This document shows, piece by piece, positions 44,316-53,782 of a DNA stretch of 64,000 nucleotides. The stretch comes from Alteribacter lacisalsi (GTDB lineage Bacteria; Bacillota; Bacilli; Bacillales; Salisediminibacteriaceae). Numbering within the stretch: the stretch's first letter is position 1; each line of letters starts with the position of its first letter. Both the position numbers and the translations under genes were made by a program. The stretch covers positions 2,108,001-2,172,000 of the forward strand of contig NZ_PDOF01000001.1 in NCBI RefSeq assembly GCF_003226345.1, read 5' to 3'. Below the pieces are notes generated by a model that was given only the letters and a program-made list of their open reading frames with translations, had not been told where the DNA came from and did no database searches.

Positions 44316-45020
44316 GTGAAACGGAAAAATACAGTCTTTTTTGATCTGCTGTGCTATGTGATTATTCCCTTTACGATCTGGAACTACGGCCGGGAGCCCC
44401 TTGGCGATTACTACGCGATTCTCCTGTCCACCGTTCCTGGGATTGTTTATACACTTTACCGGTTTATTTCCGAGCGGCAGCTGAACCTGCTCGGTCTGTT
44501 CATTATTACAAACCTGTCTTTAACCACACTGGTAAATCTGCTGTCCGGCAGCGCTGAGGCGATGCTCTGGAACCAGGTGTATCTCGGATTTGCCTTCGCA
44601 GGTGTCTTTCTAGTGTCGATGCTCATCCGCCGGCCGCTGGGGCTGTATTTTAACGTGGATGTGGCGTACCTGCAGGGACAGGAACGGAGCGAAAGCCGAC
44701 GCCTGTACTATATGAAAGGCGTGTTCCGCTGGTTTCAGCTGCTCACACTCCTGTTTGTGCTCAGAGGTATTGTCGTCAACAGCCTGAAAGCCTGGCTGAT
44801 CGTCACTTACGGGGTGGATGGCTACGGCATGCTGCTCATATACATGCAGATCGCCAACTGGACCATGTCCATACTGATCGGCGGCGGCTTCGCACTTGCC
44901 AACTATAAGGCGATCCAGAAAGCCAAGGAGATCGACGGCGAGGACGATGCGCCGGATGAGGATGAGCGTGGTGACCCAGGAGAAGCAGGATCCGAATCAC
45001 CGGCCGGGGCAAAAGCATAA
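44316..45020 (+). CDS. VC0807-family membrane protein
   Basis: A 234-residue protein with about six membrane helices, in the pattern DLLCYVIIPFTIWNYGR ... LLSTVPGIVYTLYRFISER ... RRPLGLYF. It ends with a strongly acidic cytosolic tail (EIDGEDDAPDEDERGDPGE). This resembles the VC0807-type uncharacterised membrane family. GTG start behind GAGGTGG. Function unknown; the tail composition fits a salt-adapted host. It has its own terminator and may be read through from the thi operon. Confidence 0.75.
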   Translation: MKRKNTVFFDLLCYVIIPFTIWNYGREPLGDYYAILLSTVPGIVYTLYRFISERQLNLLGLFIITNLSLTTLVNLLSGSAEAMLWNQVYLGFAFAGVFLVSMLIRRPLGLYFNVDVAYLQGQERSESRRLYYMKGVFRWFQLLTLLFVLRGIVVNSLKAWLIVTYGVDGYGMLLIYMQIANWTMSILIGGGFALANYKAIQKAKEIDGEDDAPDEDERGDPGEAGSESPAGAKA

Positions 45021-45048
45021 CAGATAAATTTATACGATTGCAGCAGGA

Positions 45049-45085
45049 AGACACCTGGTCCCGTGAGGCTCAGGTGTCTTTTTTG
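45049..45085 (+). terminator. Terminator of the VC0807-family gene
   Basis: AAGACACCTG (45049-45058) pairs with CAGGTGTCTT (45072-45081), followed by a T-run. Confidence 0.9.
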
Positions 45086-45224
45086 TGGATGACGTAAACC
45101 TTGTCTTAATTGCTTCATTTTAAGCCGATTACATAATCCTGATGGTAATTCCGTAATTTTAATCGCACCTTGTCTCCCCAACCCGAATATATACTCCAAC
45201 ACCGATACACGGTATTTCCCCACT

Positions 45225-45260
45225 CAAAAAACGGAGCCCTCACCAAACTTTGGGCTCCGT
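45225..45260 (-). terminator. Terminator of the sugar ABC operon
   Basis: ACGGAGCCC (45231-45239) pairs with GGGCTCCGT (45252-45260), followed by six T on the minus strand. Confidence 0.9.
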
Positions 45261-45278
45261 CTGCACATAGAATCTAAA

Positions 45279-46103
45279 TTATTTATCCCCTCTGAAAGAC
45301 ATCCCTTTCAGGAAGAATCGGTTAAAGAACATATAGATAATCAGCACCGGGAGGGTGAAAACCATCGATGCAGCCATTATATAATTCCAGTAGGAGCCGT
45401 AGTCGCTCTGGAAAGCGTTCAGGCCGACTGGAAGCGTGTACATGGACGCATCTGTCATGATGATCAGCGGGGCCATAAAGTTGTTCCAGAATGCCATGAA
45501 TACAAAGATCGCCTGAGCGGCAAGTGCCGGCTTGGCCATCGGCATGACGATGCGGAAGAAGGTGCCGAACCGGCCGAGACCATCGATTGCCGCTGCTTCT
45601 TCAACCTCTCTCGGGAAATTTATGAAGAACTGGCGCATCATGAAAATGAACGTGGCGTTCACCATGCCCGGGATAATCAGTCCCTGGTAGCTGTTCAGCC
45701 ATCCAAGCTCATTTAAAATCAGGAAGTTAGGGATCATCGTTACCTGAGCAGGAATCATGAGCACCGCAAGAATGGTGATAAATAATGTCCGGCGTCCCGG
45801 GAAGCTGATCCGCGCAAGAGCGTAACCGGCCATTGAATTGAATATAAGATTCAGCGCCGTGCCGATAACAGCCACAAACACACTGTTAAAGAGCCAGCGG
45901 GGAAACAGGGCCTGTTCTGTAAAAATGGCCACGTAGTTTTGGAACGTAAATTCCTGCGGGATAAAGTTGAGTCCGCCTTCGTAGATTTCCGCCAGTGGCT
46001 TGAAGGATGCAGACAGCGCCCACAGAAACGGAATCATCGTTACAATGGCATAACTTGTCAAAATTGAATAGAGTACCATTTTTCCAAAGTTGTTGTTTTT
46101 CAC
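45279..46103 (-). CDS. Sugar ABC transporter permease, MalG type
   Basis: A 274-residue permease with six membrane helices and the EAA loop EVEEAAAIDGLGRFGTFFRIVMPMAKPALA, which docks with the ATPase. It begins MKNNNFGKMVLYSILTSYAIVTMIPFLWALSASFK, typical of CUT1-family MalG/AraQ proteins. GTG start behind AAAGGAGGAG. It is the last gene of glycosidase-SBP-permease-permease. No ATPase is encoded, so a shared MsmK-type ATPase elsewhere is expected. Confidence 0.93.
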   Translation of the reverse strand: MKNNNFGKMVLYSILTSYAIVTMIPFLWALSASFKPLAEIYEGGLNFIPQEFTFQNYVAIFTEQALFPRWLFNSVFVAVIGTALNLIFNSMAGYALARISFPGRRTLFITILAVLMIPAQVTMIPNFLILNELGWLNSYQGLIIPGMVNATFIFMMRQFFINFPREVEEAAAIDGLGRFGTFFRIVMPMAKPALAAQAIFVFMAFWNNFMAPLIIMTDASMYTLPVGLNAFQSDYGSYWNYIMAASMVFTLPVLIIYMFFNRFFLKGMSFRGDK

Positions 46104-46127
46104 CGTGGTCTCCTCCTTTCTCTGTAT

Positions 46128-47033
46128 CTAGTACACTTCTTCGTCTTTCTGAAGTTTTCGCTGGATGAGTGTGGCAGTCAGAATCACAAGGGCCAGAAGT
46201 ACAGCCAGTGCAGCGGCGTAACCCATCTGATCATAGGCAGCAAAGGCGTACTGATACACGAGAAGAACGACGGTCAGCGTGGAGTTGTCCGGTCCACCGG
46301 AACCTCCCGAGAACATGTATGACTGGTCAAACAGTTGGAACGTGCCGATGATCCCCATAATGACGACAAACCCCGTTACCGGACGCAGAAGCGGCACGGT
46401 TACATGCAGAAATTTCTGAATGGCGTTCGCCCCGTCCAGGTCAGCTGCTTCGTAAAGGGAATCAGGAATATCCTGAAGGGCAGCCAGATAAATGACCATA
46501 AAAAACGGCGCAGTGGCCCATATATTCATAATCATAATTGAAATCAGCGCAATATTCGGGTCGTTAATCCAGTTGTAGGTAGGCAGTCCCACTCCACCAA
46601 GGATGGAGTTGATAAATCCATCCGGCCGGTACATCCACATGAAGATCATAACGAGTACAGCGGAAGATGTGAGGGTAGGCAGAAAATAAACAATCCGAAA
46701 AAATTTCTCTGCCTTCAGGCCTGCATTTAAAGTAGCTGCCAGCACAAGCGCAAGAATAGTCTGTACCGGCACCACAACACCCACGTAGAATGCAGTGTTT
46801 CTAAGTGCAATACCTGCACGCGTATCATCAAGAATCCGACTGAAATTTTCCATGCCGACAAACGTAAAACTAGTATCTCCCAGCAGCTGAACTCTGGTAA
46901 AAGATAAGAAAATGGCAAAAATGATCGGTCCGATTAGAAACAGAAGAAGCGTAAAGATGGTCGGAGACATGAAAAGATAACCCTGACCGGCTTCCCTGAG
47001 CTGTGATTTCGTATATTTCCTTTTTCTGGCCAT
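46128..47033 (-). CDS. Sugar ABC transporter permease, MalF type
   Basis: A 301-residue permease with six membrane helices. It starts with basic residues and GYLFMSPTIFTLLLFLIGPIIFAI, and carries the EAA loop DSLYEAADLDGANAIQKFLHVTVPLLRPV. With the MalG-type partner (24 bases downstream) it forms the CUT1 transport channel for a di- or oligosaccharide. The ribosome site is AGGAGGTACC. A hairpin separates it from the binding-protein gene. Confidence 0.93.
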   Translation of the reverse strand: MARKRKYTKSQLREAGQGYLFMSPTIFTLLLFLIGPIIFAIFLSFTRVQLLGDTSFTFVGMENFSRILDDTRAGIALRNTAFYVGVVVPVQTILALVLAATLNAGLKAEKFFRIVYFLPTLTSSAVLVMIFMWMYRPDGFINSILGGVGLPTYNWINDPNIALISIMIMNIWATAPFFMVIYLAALQDIPDSLYEAADLDGANAIQKFLHVTVPLLRPVTGFVVIMGIIGTFQLFDQSYMFSGGSGGPDNSTLTVVLLVYQYAFAAYDQMGYAAALAVLLALVILTATLIQRKLQKDEEVY

Positions 47034-47115
47034 GACTTGGTACCTCCTTCACCTGCTCGGTATCATGTGTATGTTCAAAAAGGAGGCAGGCAATACCAGG
47101 CTTTTTGAACATTGA

Positions 47116-47149
47116 TAGAAAAAGGGAAAGGGAGAGCTCGTCTCCCTTT
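47116..47149 (-). terminator. Hairpin between binding-protein and permease genes
   Basis: AAAGGGAGA (47127-47135) pairs with TCTCCCTTT (47141-47149), followed by CCCTTTTTC on the minus strand. It may partly end transcription or protect the upstream message, raising binding-protein output over permeases. Confidence 0.65.
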
Positions 47150-47164
47150 GCCTCCTGTTACCTG

Positions 47165-48415
47165 CTAATCACGAATTTCCTCATTGGCTACCCGTTCCGC
47201 TTCTTCAAGTGCTTCCTGCAGCTCACGGTTTCCAAGAAACGCGCTTGAGAACTGATTTTCAAAGTTGGAGTTGATGATCGGCAGGTTCGTGTCATCTGCC
47301 CAGACTGTCGCGTAATCGGCAGCACTGATAAATGGTGCGAATTGATCGTCCTCATCGTAGTTCAGTGTTTCGGCAACAGAGTCACGGGTTGGCAGCGCCT
47401 GACCGGAGCTCGTCCAGATTTCCATTCCTTCAGGACCTGTAAGGAACTCAATAAGCTCCCACGCTTCATCCTTCACTTCGGAAGCTGCATTCATGGAGTA
47501 GGAAACAGTGTAAGCCATCGACCCCTGTTCTCCGTTTACTGTTGGAATTTCAGTAACGCCATAGTCAACGTTTTCAAACGTTTCATCCATAAACGGCAGC
47601 ATCCAGTTCCCTTCAATGATCATGGAAGCACGGCCTGTTCCGAACATATCCCCGCCCCATTCAGCACCAACATCCGAAGGTGAAGCCGCGATTTCTTTTT
47701 CATTTCTCATATCCACGATCGGTTGAAGTGCATCTACAATACGCTGATCTGAGAAATTTGCCCGGTTGTCTTCGGTAATTTCCGCACCAGTGGATTCAGC
47801 GATAAACTGAAGTCGCGCCAGATCTGTTACGACACCAAAACCATAGCGGTTATCCACAGTCAGTTCCTCAGCCATTTCTTCAAGCTCGTCCCATGTTTCA
47901 GGCGGAGCATCAAATCCGGCTTCTTCAAAGTGCTCCTTGTTATAGAAAAGCGCTAGTGTAGACGTATCTTTCGGAATTCCCCAGAGCTGATCCTCACGCT
48001 GGAATGCTTCAATCATCGGATCCTGGAAGTCATCCAGATCAAACTCATCGGTAATGTAGCCGTCAAGCGGCTCAAGAACACCGGACTGGATAAGTCCAGG
48101 TGCCTCAAAGGCATCAAGGAAAAACACGTCCGCTGCTTCCCCACCGATCAGTCTTGTACGAAGGACGTCCATGTACTGGTCAGCGATCGTATCAACCTGA
48201 ACGTTAATGTGCGGGTGCTGTTCCTCAAAGGCTTCGATCGTCTGTTCGAAATAGCGCTGTTCTGTTGGTGAGGACTGCCATCCTGTCAGGCGTACCGTCA
48301 CTTCCTCCTCTTCATCCCCAGAAGCATCATCTCCACCGCCGCAGGCAGCAAGAACTCCTGCCACAGCCACCATCGATGTAATTCCGAGCGTTCGCATCCA
48401 ACTAGATCGTTTCAT
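47165..48415 (-). CDS. Sugar-binding lipoprotein of CUT1 ABC transporter
   Basis: A 416-residue extracellular solute-binding protein 1. The signal peptide ends LAAC with Cys25 as lipid anchor, followed by a Gly/Asp linker. Typical segments are VRLTGWQSSPTEQRYFEQTIEAFEEQHP, ADVFFLDAFEAPGLIQSGVLEPLDG and MIIEGNWMLPF. It captures an oligosaccharide outside the membrane. The start at 48415 follows GAGAGGGG. The protein is highly acidic, including its C-terminus. Its ligand is probably an alpha-glucoside given the neighbouring debranching-type enzyme, but that is inference. Confidence 0.93.
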   Translation of the reverse strand: MKRSSWMRTLGITSMVAVAGVLAACGGGDDASGDEEEEVTVRLTGWQSSPTEQRYFEQTIEAFEEQHPHINVQVDTIADQYMDVLRTRLIGGEAADVFFLDAFEAPGLIQSGVLEPLDGYITDEFDLDDFQDPMIEAFQREDQLWGIPKDTSTLALFYNKEHFEEAGFDAPPETWDELEEMAEELTVDNRYGFGVVTDLARLQFIAESTGAEITEDNRANFSDQRIVDALQPIVDMRNEKEIAASPSDVGAEWGGDMFGTGRASMIIEGNWMLPFMDETFENVDYGVTEIPTVNGEQGSMAYTVSYSMNAASEVKDEAWELIEFLTGPEGMEIWTSSGQALPTRDSVAETLNYDEDDQFAPFISAADYATVWADDTNLPIINSNFENQFSSAFLGNRELQEALEEAERVANEEIRD

Positions 48416-48438
48416 GTTAAAATCCCCTCTCAAATGTT

Positions 48439-50529
48439 TTATTTACTTTCAATCGTGAAGCCGGTTGTATTTTCAACGACATCAGTAGTGAAGCTTCCTT
48501 CTGATCTAGTCACAAGCAACTTAAGATATCCGTTTCCCACCCGGAGCTGTGAAACTTCAATTTCATTCACTCCTTCGGGAAGTTCAGGATCAAGGGCGAT
48601 CGTCTTATTCAGGCTGTCCGGGAAGAGACCCAGCATGGACTGAACAAACAGAAGTGGCGTTCCCGCTGCCCATGCCTGCGGGGAGCATGCGACCGGATAT
48701 TTTACCGCCTTGCCTTTCGACTCGTAGCCGCAGAACAGTTCCGGAAGCCGGTCATACTCAAAGGAGTGTGCGGAATCAATAAGCCCTTTCATCGCTTTGG
48801 CAGCCTGGTATTTATGACCGGAGCGGCTCATTCCAAGAATCACCATGCTGTTATCGTGCGGCCAGACCGTTCCATTATGGTAGCTCATCGGATTGTAGCC
48901 CGCTTCGCCTATTCCCATCGTACGGATGCCGTATCCGGAGAACATTTTGTCCGAAATGAGCATATCACTCACTGCTTTTGCCCGATCCTCATTGAACATA
49001 CCGGAGAGCAGTACGTGACCCGGGTTGGAAGTAATCGTACCAACCTGGTCTTTCTTTTCATCGAGTGCGAGTGCATAATAGCCTGCATCGTCCATCCAGA
49101 ATGCCTCTTCAAAAGCGACCTTCAGGCGGGCTGCTTCGCTCTGCAGCGTCTTGGATTTTTCAGTTTCACCGAGATTCTTATAAATAGCAGCGATACTCAC
49201 TTTCGCCTGATACACATAACCCTGTACTTCCGCAAGCGCAATCGGTGTTTTCGCGTAATCGCCGTTTCGGTGGACGATTGAATCACCGGAGTCCTTCCAT
49301 CCCTGGTTGGCAATCCCTTTGGAAGATTCCTGGTGGTACTCTACAAACAGGTCACCGTCACGGTCACCGTAGCTGTCGATCCACTCAAGAGCGCGCTCCA
49401 CGTTCGACTCAAGCTCGGCAAAAAGATCCATGTCTCCTGTCCATTTCACATATTCACTGAGAAGCATCAAGAACAGCGGTGTCGCGTCAATCGTTCCGTA
49501 ATAAGGTGTGAATGGAATCTGACCTGTATTCGCAAGTTCCCCAAACCGGATTTCGTGCATGATTTTACCAGGTTCCTCGTCGCGCCAGCTGTCCTTCGAT
49601 TCTCCTTGACGACTTGCCATGGTCCGTAGTGTTCCTTTGGCCACATCAGAATTAAACGGCAGCATCTGAATGGCGGCAATCAGGCTGTCACGGCCAAATG
49701 GAACACCGAACCACGGAAGACCGGCAACTGGAAAGCGTCCCTGGCCGAGATCAGTAAGAAGGACTCTCATATCACCGATTCCTCTGTCAATCAGGCGCTG
49801 GAGGGTGTGATGATCCGTTTTCACCTGGGTCGTCTCAGTTGCCCACTCTTTATATGAGGCTTCGAGGCTGCGGAGTGCTTTTTCAGGGTCGAGCCCCTCA
49901 GGACGATCACCGTCAATGATAGGGGTAAACGTAAGGACGATCGTCTTTTCCTTTTCATGCTCCAGCTCGAGGGCAAAAAAAAGGTTTCCGTTTTCATCCG
50001 CTTCTGCTTCCGGATCATTCCACGTAACTGCCGTCTCCCGTTTCACATCATCTGCTCCGTTGTAAGTAAAACGGATTTCCCCGTCATACAGCTCTGTCTT
50101 TCCTCTTGAGCCGAGCTCTCCGTTCTGGAACCCACGCACGATGAACATGTCAGCAAAATCCGCATCCATGTGAACGCTTAAGTTAAATGCCGTGCGTTTC
50201 GGGTTGAAGTTTCTGGCTGTGATCGTTTCATAGCAGACACCGTTATAAATAAAGCGCTTCCTTGTAAGTTCAACGGATTCGCGCCACAGCTCAATTTGGC
50301 CGTCTTTTTCAATGTGCGGGTTGGTCATTATCATGCTGGCCACAAAAACTTCGTCCGCCTCCGAAGAAAGCAGGATCGGTTCCTCACCATTGATTTTTAG
50401 ATCCAGTCTGCTCAGAAAACGCGTGTCCTTTGTATAAAGTCCAGGGCCATATGGATGATCCGCCGGAATGTTTCCGCTTTCATCAGTAAGTAAAAAAAGA
50501 TCATTTTCCTTAATTACACGATAGTTCAT
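48439..50529 (-). CDS. Amylo-alpha-1,6-glucosidase-like glycosidase
   Basis: A 696-residue protein. The N-terminal glycogen-debranching N domain (about 1-200; FLLTDESGNIPADHPYGPGLYTKDTRFLSRL) is followed by an (alpha/alpha)6-barrel (about 250-690) with GLPWFGVPFGRDSLIAAIQMLP, HEIRFGELANTGQIPFTPYYGTIDATPLF and NPMSYHNGTVWPHDNSMV. It lacks a signal peptide, so it acts on sugar already imported by the ABC transporter encoded downstream. It is the first gene of the operon, behind two LacI-type operators. Exact substrate is not determined by sequence. Confidence 0.88.
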   Translation of the reverse strand: MNYRVIKENDLFLLTDESGNIPADHPYGPGLYTKDTRFLSRLDLKINGEEPILLSSEADEVFVASMIMTNPHIEKDGQIELWRESVELTRKRFIYNGVCYETITARNFNPKRTAFNLSVHMDADFADMFIVRGFQNGELGSRGKTELYDGEIRFTYNGADDVKRETAVTWNDPEAEADENGNLFFALELEHEKEKTIVLTFTPIIDGDRPEGLDPEKALRSLEASYKEWATETTQVKTDHHTLQRLIDRGIGDMRVLLTDLGQGRFPVAGLPWFGVPFGRDSLIAAIQMLPFNSDVAKGTLRTMASRQGESKDSWRDEEPGKIMHEIRFGELANTGQIPFTPYYGTIDATPLFLMLLSEYVKWTGDMDLFAELESNVERALEWIDSYGDRDGDLFVEYHQESSKGIANQGWKDSGDSIVHRNGDYAKTPIALAEVQGYVYQAKVSIAAIYKNLGETEKSKTLQSEAARLKVAFEEAFWMDDAGYYALALDEKKDQVGTITSNPGHVLLSGMFNEDRAKAVSDMLISDKMFSGYGIRTMGIGEAGYNPMSYHNGTVWPHDNSMVILGMSRSGHKYQAAKAMKGLIDSAHSFEYDRLPELFCGYESKGKAVKYPVACSPQAWAAGTPLLFVQSMLGLFPDSLNKTIALDPELPEGVNEIEVSQLRVGNGYLKLLVTRSEGSFTTDVVENTTGFTIESK

Positions 50530-50640
50530 ATCTTCGTCCTCCTCTGTGATCGGTCAATGCTGTGTTTTAAATTCTCAAAGGTAATAGCCATAAATTTCGC
50601 AGTGTTCTTAATGAAACTGGAAAACAGTTTAAGAATATCC

Positions 50641-50656
50641 CCCGAAACGTTTCGGG
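50641..50656. promoter_or_regulatory. LacI-type operator 1
   Basis: CCCGAAACGTTTCGGG, a perfect 16-bp palindrome with the central CG typical of LacI-family sites. It lies about 110 bases upstream of the glycosidase gene and 33 bases (about three helical turns) from operator 2. Confidence 0.88.
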
Positions 50657-50673
50657 TTGAAGTGTAAAAAAAC

Positions 50674-50689
50674 TCCGAAACGTTTCGGA
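50674..50689. promoter_or_regulatory. LacI-type operator 2
   Basis: TCCGAAACGTTTCGGA, a perfect 16-bp palindrome identical to operator 1 in its 14-bp core. The phased pair suggests cooperative or looped repression of the glycosidase operon. Confidence 0.88.
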
Positions 50690-50695
50690 TATATT

Positions 50696-50719
50696 CTAAA
50701 AAAAGAGGTTCTCCCTCTT
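50696..50719 (-). terminator. Terminator of the LacI-family gene
   Basis: AAGAGG (50703-50708) pairs with CCTCTT (50714-50719), followed by seven T on the minus strand; it abuts the stop codon. Confidence 0.8.
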
Positions 50720-51736
50720 TTAACTATTCAACTGAGTTGTCGACTCCCTCACGACCAGCTGGTTATCAAGGATTATCCTTCTTTTTTTCGTTGACTTTTC
50801 CAGCATAGCGGTAAGCAGACGCGCTGCCTCATAGCCCATCTGGTACTTATCCTGTGCAATGGTAGTCAGCTGAGGATGTGAGTACTGTGCAAGCGTGATG
50901 TCATCAAATCCAACGATGCTGAGCTTTTCGGGCACTGAAATACCAATCCTTCTGGCTGCCCTGAGTACTCCGAGTGCCATCAGGTCACTCGCACAGAACA
51001 TTGCCGTAACTTCATTGTTCCTGGTGAGAAAGTTGAAAGCAACGGTTTCTGCCTGGTCTTCGCGGAATTCCCCGTTCATGACATATTCCTCTTTAAAAGG
51101 AATACCCGCTTCTTCCAGTGCTTTACGGTAACCGCTCAGCCTTTTTCTGCTCACAGCGGCCTGATCGTGTCCGTTTAACATGGCGATCTTTTCATGTCCG
51201 AGATTGATGAGATGTTTAACTGCCATCTGGGAACCAAACACATTATCTGTTGTCACATGCCCTACGTTTTCCCCTTCAAGCTCCACATCCACCAGGACAC
51301 AGGGGATATTGCTGTCGATAATTTCCTGCAAGTATGGATCGTGGGATTTGATCCCCTGCATGATAACTCCCTCGACCTGACGTTCACGGCAAAGCTGTGA
51401 ATAGCTTTTAGCCTGCTGCTTTGCAGGATTGGTACTAAATAATATGAGGTCGTAATCATTATCTGAAGCCGCATCGTTTATTCCGCACATTACTTCAAAC
51501 ATAAACATGTCTTTCGCTCCGGACCTGTTCAGTTCGGAAACGAGTAGACCAATGGTCTTCGTTTTACTCATGACCAGGCTTCTCGCTACAGCGTTGGGGC
51601 TATAGTTAAGTTCATCTGCCACCTTCCGAATTCGGATCCTCGTTTTTTCATTTACATCACTGTAGCCGTTTAATGCACGTGAAACCGTCGTAACAGAGAC
51701 ACCTGCAGCTTTTGCGATATCTTTAATTGTCGCCAT
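50720..51736 (-). CDS. LacI-family sugar-responsive repressor
   Basis: A 338-residue regulator. The N-terminal helix-turn-helix (ATIKDIAKAAGVSVTTVSRALNG, 2-24) and hinge helix (NYSPNAVARSLV) are followed by a periplasmic-binding-like effector domain (TIGLLVSELN ... VEGVIMQG ... GHVTTDNVFGSQMAVKHL ... FDDITLAQYSHPQLTTI). It is encoded just upstream of the glycosidase/ABC operon and is the obvious candidate to bind the three GAAACGTTTCGG-type sites. The third site lies before its own start, so it is probably autoregulated. Confidence 0.95.
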   Translation of the reverse strand: MATIKDIAKAAGVSVTTVSRALNGYSDVNEKTRIRIRKVADELNYSPNAVARSLVMSKTKTIGLLVSELNRSGAKDMFMFEVMCGINDAASDNDYDLILFSTNPAKQQAKSYSQLCRERQVEGVIMQGIKSHDPYLQEIIDSNIPCVLVDVELEGENVGHVTTDNVFGSQMAVKHLINLGHEKIAMLNGHDQAAVSRKRLSGYRKALEEAGIPFKEEYVMNGEFREDQAETVAFNFLTRNNEVTAMFCASDLMALGVLRAARRIGISVPEKLSIVGFDDITLAQYSHPQLTTIAQDKYQMGYEAARLLTAMLEKSTKKRRIILDNQLVVRESTTQLNS

Positions 51737-51742
51737 AGGCCC

Positions 51743-51758
51743 TCCAAAACGTTTCGGA
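51743..51758. promoter_or_regulatory. LacI-type operator 3
   Basis: TCCAAAACGTTTCGGA differs from operator 2 at one base. It lies 6-22 bases before the lacI-family start codon, overlapping the ribosome-site region, and would give autoregulation. Confidence 0.75.
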
Positions 51759-52013
51759 TTTATTTATATTTACTACTTTACACAAAGATGAATACGATTA
51801 CAAGGAACATTGTTTTTTCTTACTTTCGATGTCCAACTATATCCCTGTTTTTCCGATTACAGGAATATAAAAGTTTAGTTTCTCCCCTAATGAGGGTAAA
51901 GATGATCATAGGACAGAAATCATTTTTTCTTTACTTAGGACCACTTTTTTACCCTCCATCATGAGCAGACTGTGATCCGCCAACATACACATACAGAAAG
52001 GGGTCTTGACCGG

Positions 52014-52298
52014 ATGTTCAGACGTTTAAAAGAGAACCGTAATTTCAGAGTTCAATGGCACCGTTTCATGTACTACTGGTATTTTATAAAAGTACACTAC
52101 TACGGCAAGGAAAAGCACCACGCTAAAGCTGATGCACAGAAGCAGCTGTGGCAGGCATGGGAGCAGGTGCCGGCACCTGTAAAACCCCAGACCGGCCGGC
52201 GCGCACAGGAACAGGCTGAGGAAACCCGCTATCAGCCGTTATACCTTCGAGTAAAAAACCGCCTGCTTAATGCAGGTAAAAAAGCAGATGCACAGTAA
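52014..52298 (+). CDS. Hypothetical basic protein
   Basis: A 94-residue, strongly basic protein with an aromatic-rich N-terminal part (WHRFMYYWYFIKVHYYGKEKHHAK) and a Gln/Ala/Glu-rich middle. AAAGGGG lies about 10 bases before the chosen ATG; the frame is open to 51972. No family recognised. The aromatic/basic composition could suit membrane-surface or nucleic-acid binding, but this is conjecture. Single gene ending before a shared terminator. Confidence 0.55.
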   Translation: MFRRLKENRNFRVQWHRFMYYWYFIKVHYYGKEKHHAKADAQKQLWQAWEQVPAPVKPQTGRRAQEQAEETRYQPLYLRVKNRLLNAGKKADAQ

Positions 52299-52322
52299 AG
52301 CTTCCCCCATACAAAATATGAA

Positions 52323-52353
52323 ACCAGCAGCCCTGAAAGGGAACTGCTGGTTT
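52323..52353. terminator. Bidirectional terminator
   Basis: AACCAGCAG (52323-52331, allowing one offset) pairs with CTGCTGGTT (52345-52353), between the hypothetical gene and the convergent regulator gene. Confidence 0.8.
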
Positions 52354-52375
52354 TCTGCATTTATTATGTCCAATT

Positions 52376-53782
52376 TCAGACACTCTGGCCCTGGAGGCCG
52401 TATTTCCGTACTTTATAGAGGAGGCTCTGGCGTGAAATACCGAGCAGTTCGGCAGCCTGCGCCTGATTTCCCAACGACTGGCGAAGCGCTTCTTCGATCG
52501 CAGACTGCTCGTAATTCTGGAGTTCATTCGTGAGGGAATAATCGTCTCCAAGTTCCGTACCAGCCTGCTCCTCTGACGGTTCCGCTTCCCCGCGGCCATC
52601 CCCTCCTTCAGTCGCCTCACGTACTTCTTTTGGAAAATCGGTGAAGCGAAGGGTTGTCCCTTCCGAAAGTACCGCTGCACGGGCGATCGCGTTATACAGC
52701 TCACGGATGTTTCCCGGCCAGCTGTAGGCACTCAGTTTTTTCATCAGACCCGCTTCAAGTTCGTAGTTGCTGTTGTGCTCCCTGCTTACTTCCTCAGTAA
52801 GCTGATCGATCAGCAGAGGCAGATCCTCGGCCCGTTCACGCAGGGAGGGAATGTTTATACCGATAATGTTCAGACGGTAATACAGGTCTTCCCGGAATGT
52901 CCCTTCCTGCACCATTTCCCAGAGGTCGCGGTTCGTAGCGGCGATCAGCCGAACATCGACCTTCTTCTGTTCGTTACTGCCGAGGGGATAGAACGTTTTG
53001 TCCTGGGTTACCTGCAACAGCTTTGCCTGAAGCCCCGGAGAAATTTCAGCAATTTCATCAAGGAATAGCGTTCCTCCGTCCGCTGCCTCGAACTTCCCTT
53101 TCTGCGCCCGTGTGGCCCCGGTGAATGCCCCTTTGGTAAAGCCGAACAATTCACTTTCAAGGAGCTGGTCGGGGATCGCAGCGCAGTTTACTTCCACATA
53201 GGGTCTGTTTTTCCGGTCACTCTCCAAATGAATCGCCTGGGCACAGCGGCTTTTTCCGGTTCCGCTTTCCCCTTGAAGAAGGACAGTAATCGGCTGGCTT
53301 GCCACTTTATGCACCATATCAAACACGCGCTTCATCGCTGTACTTGCCCCTGCCATACCGTGAAGCTGGCGCTGATCTGCGAATACTTTTTTCAGATACT
53401 GATTTTCCTTGTTCAGCCTGACCCACTCCACCGCACGCTCGATAACCACTTTCAGTTCATCAGCTTTAATCGGTTTTGTCAGGTAGTCAAACGCCCCCAG
53501 CTTCATGGCATTAACGGCATCCTCGACGTCACCGTATGCCGTACACAAAATGTAACAGACCCCGGGAGATGATTCTTTCCACTCTTCCATCAGCTTAATC
53601 CCAGTTGTATCTGGAAGAAGAATGTCGGAGAGCACTATATCAAACGTCTCTTCCTCAAAAAGAACCCTGGCCGTTTTCCCATCAGACGCTTCGGCAATCC
53701 GGTAGCCTTCCTTCTCAAGTGTCAGCTTCATCAGCCTGCGCAGCTTTTCATTGTCCTCTACGAGCAGAATGGATGTGTCCAC
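52376..53782 (-). CDS. NtrC-family sigma-54-dependent response regulator
   Basis: A 468-residue activator: receiver domain (D10, phosphorylation site D53, TKPIK), AAA+ domain with Walker A GESGTGKS, the sigma-54 contact loop GAFTGA, Walker [12 protein letters not shown], and a Fis-type helix-turn-helix at the end ([25 protein letters not shown]). It starts with GTG directly after the kinase stop codon. It activates sigma-54 (RpoN/SigL) promoters when phosphorylated. No -24/-12 promoter was found with confidence in the window, so its targets probably lie elsewhere. Confidence 0.94.
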   Translation of the reverse strand: MDTSILLVEDNEKLRRLMKLTLEKEGYRIAEASDGKTARVLFEEETFDIVLSDILLPDTTGIKLMEEWKESSPGVCYILCTAYGDVEDAVNAMKLGAFDYLTKPIKADELKVVIERAVEWVRLNKENQYLKKVFADQRQLHGMAGASTAMKRVFDMVHKVASQPITVLLQGESGTGKSRCAQAIHLESDRKNRPYVEVNCAAIPDQLLESELFGFTKGAFTGATRAQKGKFEAADGGTLFLDEIAEISPGLQAKLLQVTQDKTFYPLGSNEQKKVDVRLIAATNRDLWEMVQEGTFREDLYYRLNIIGINIPSLRERAEDLPLLIDQLTEEVSREHNSNYELEAGLMKKLSAYSWPGNIRELYNAIARAAVLSEGTTLRFTDFPKEVREATEGGDGRGEAEPSEEQAGTELGDDYSLTNELQNYEQSAIEEALRQSLGNQAQAAELLGISRQSLLYKVRKYGLQGQSV

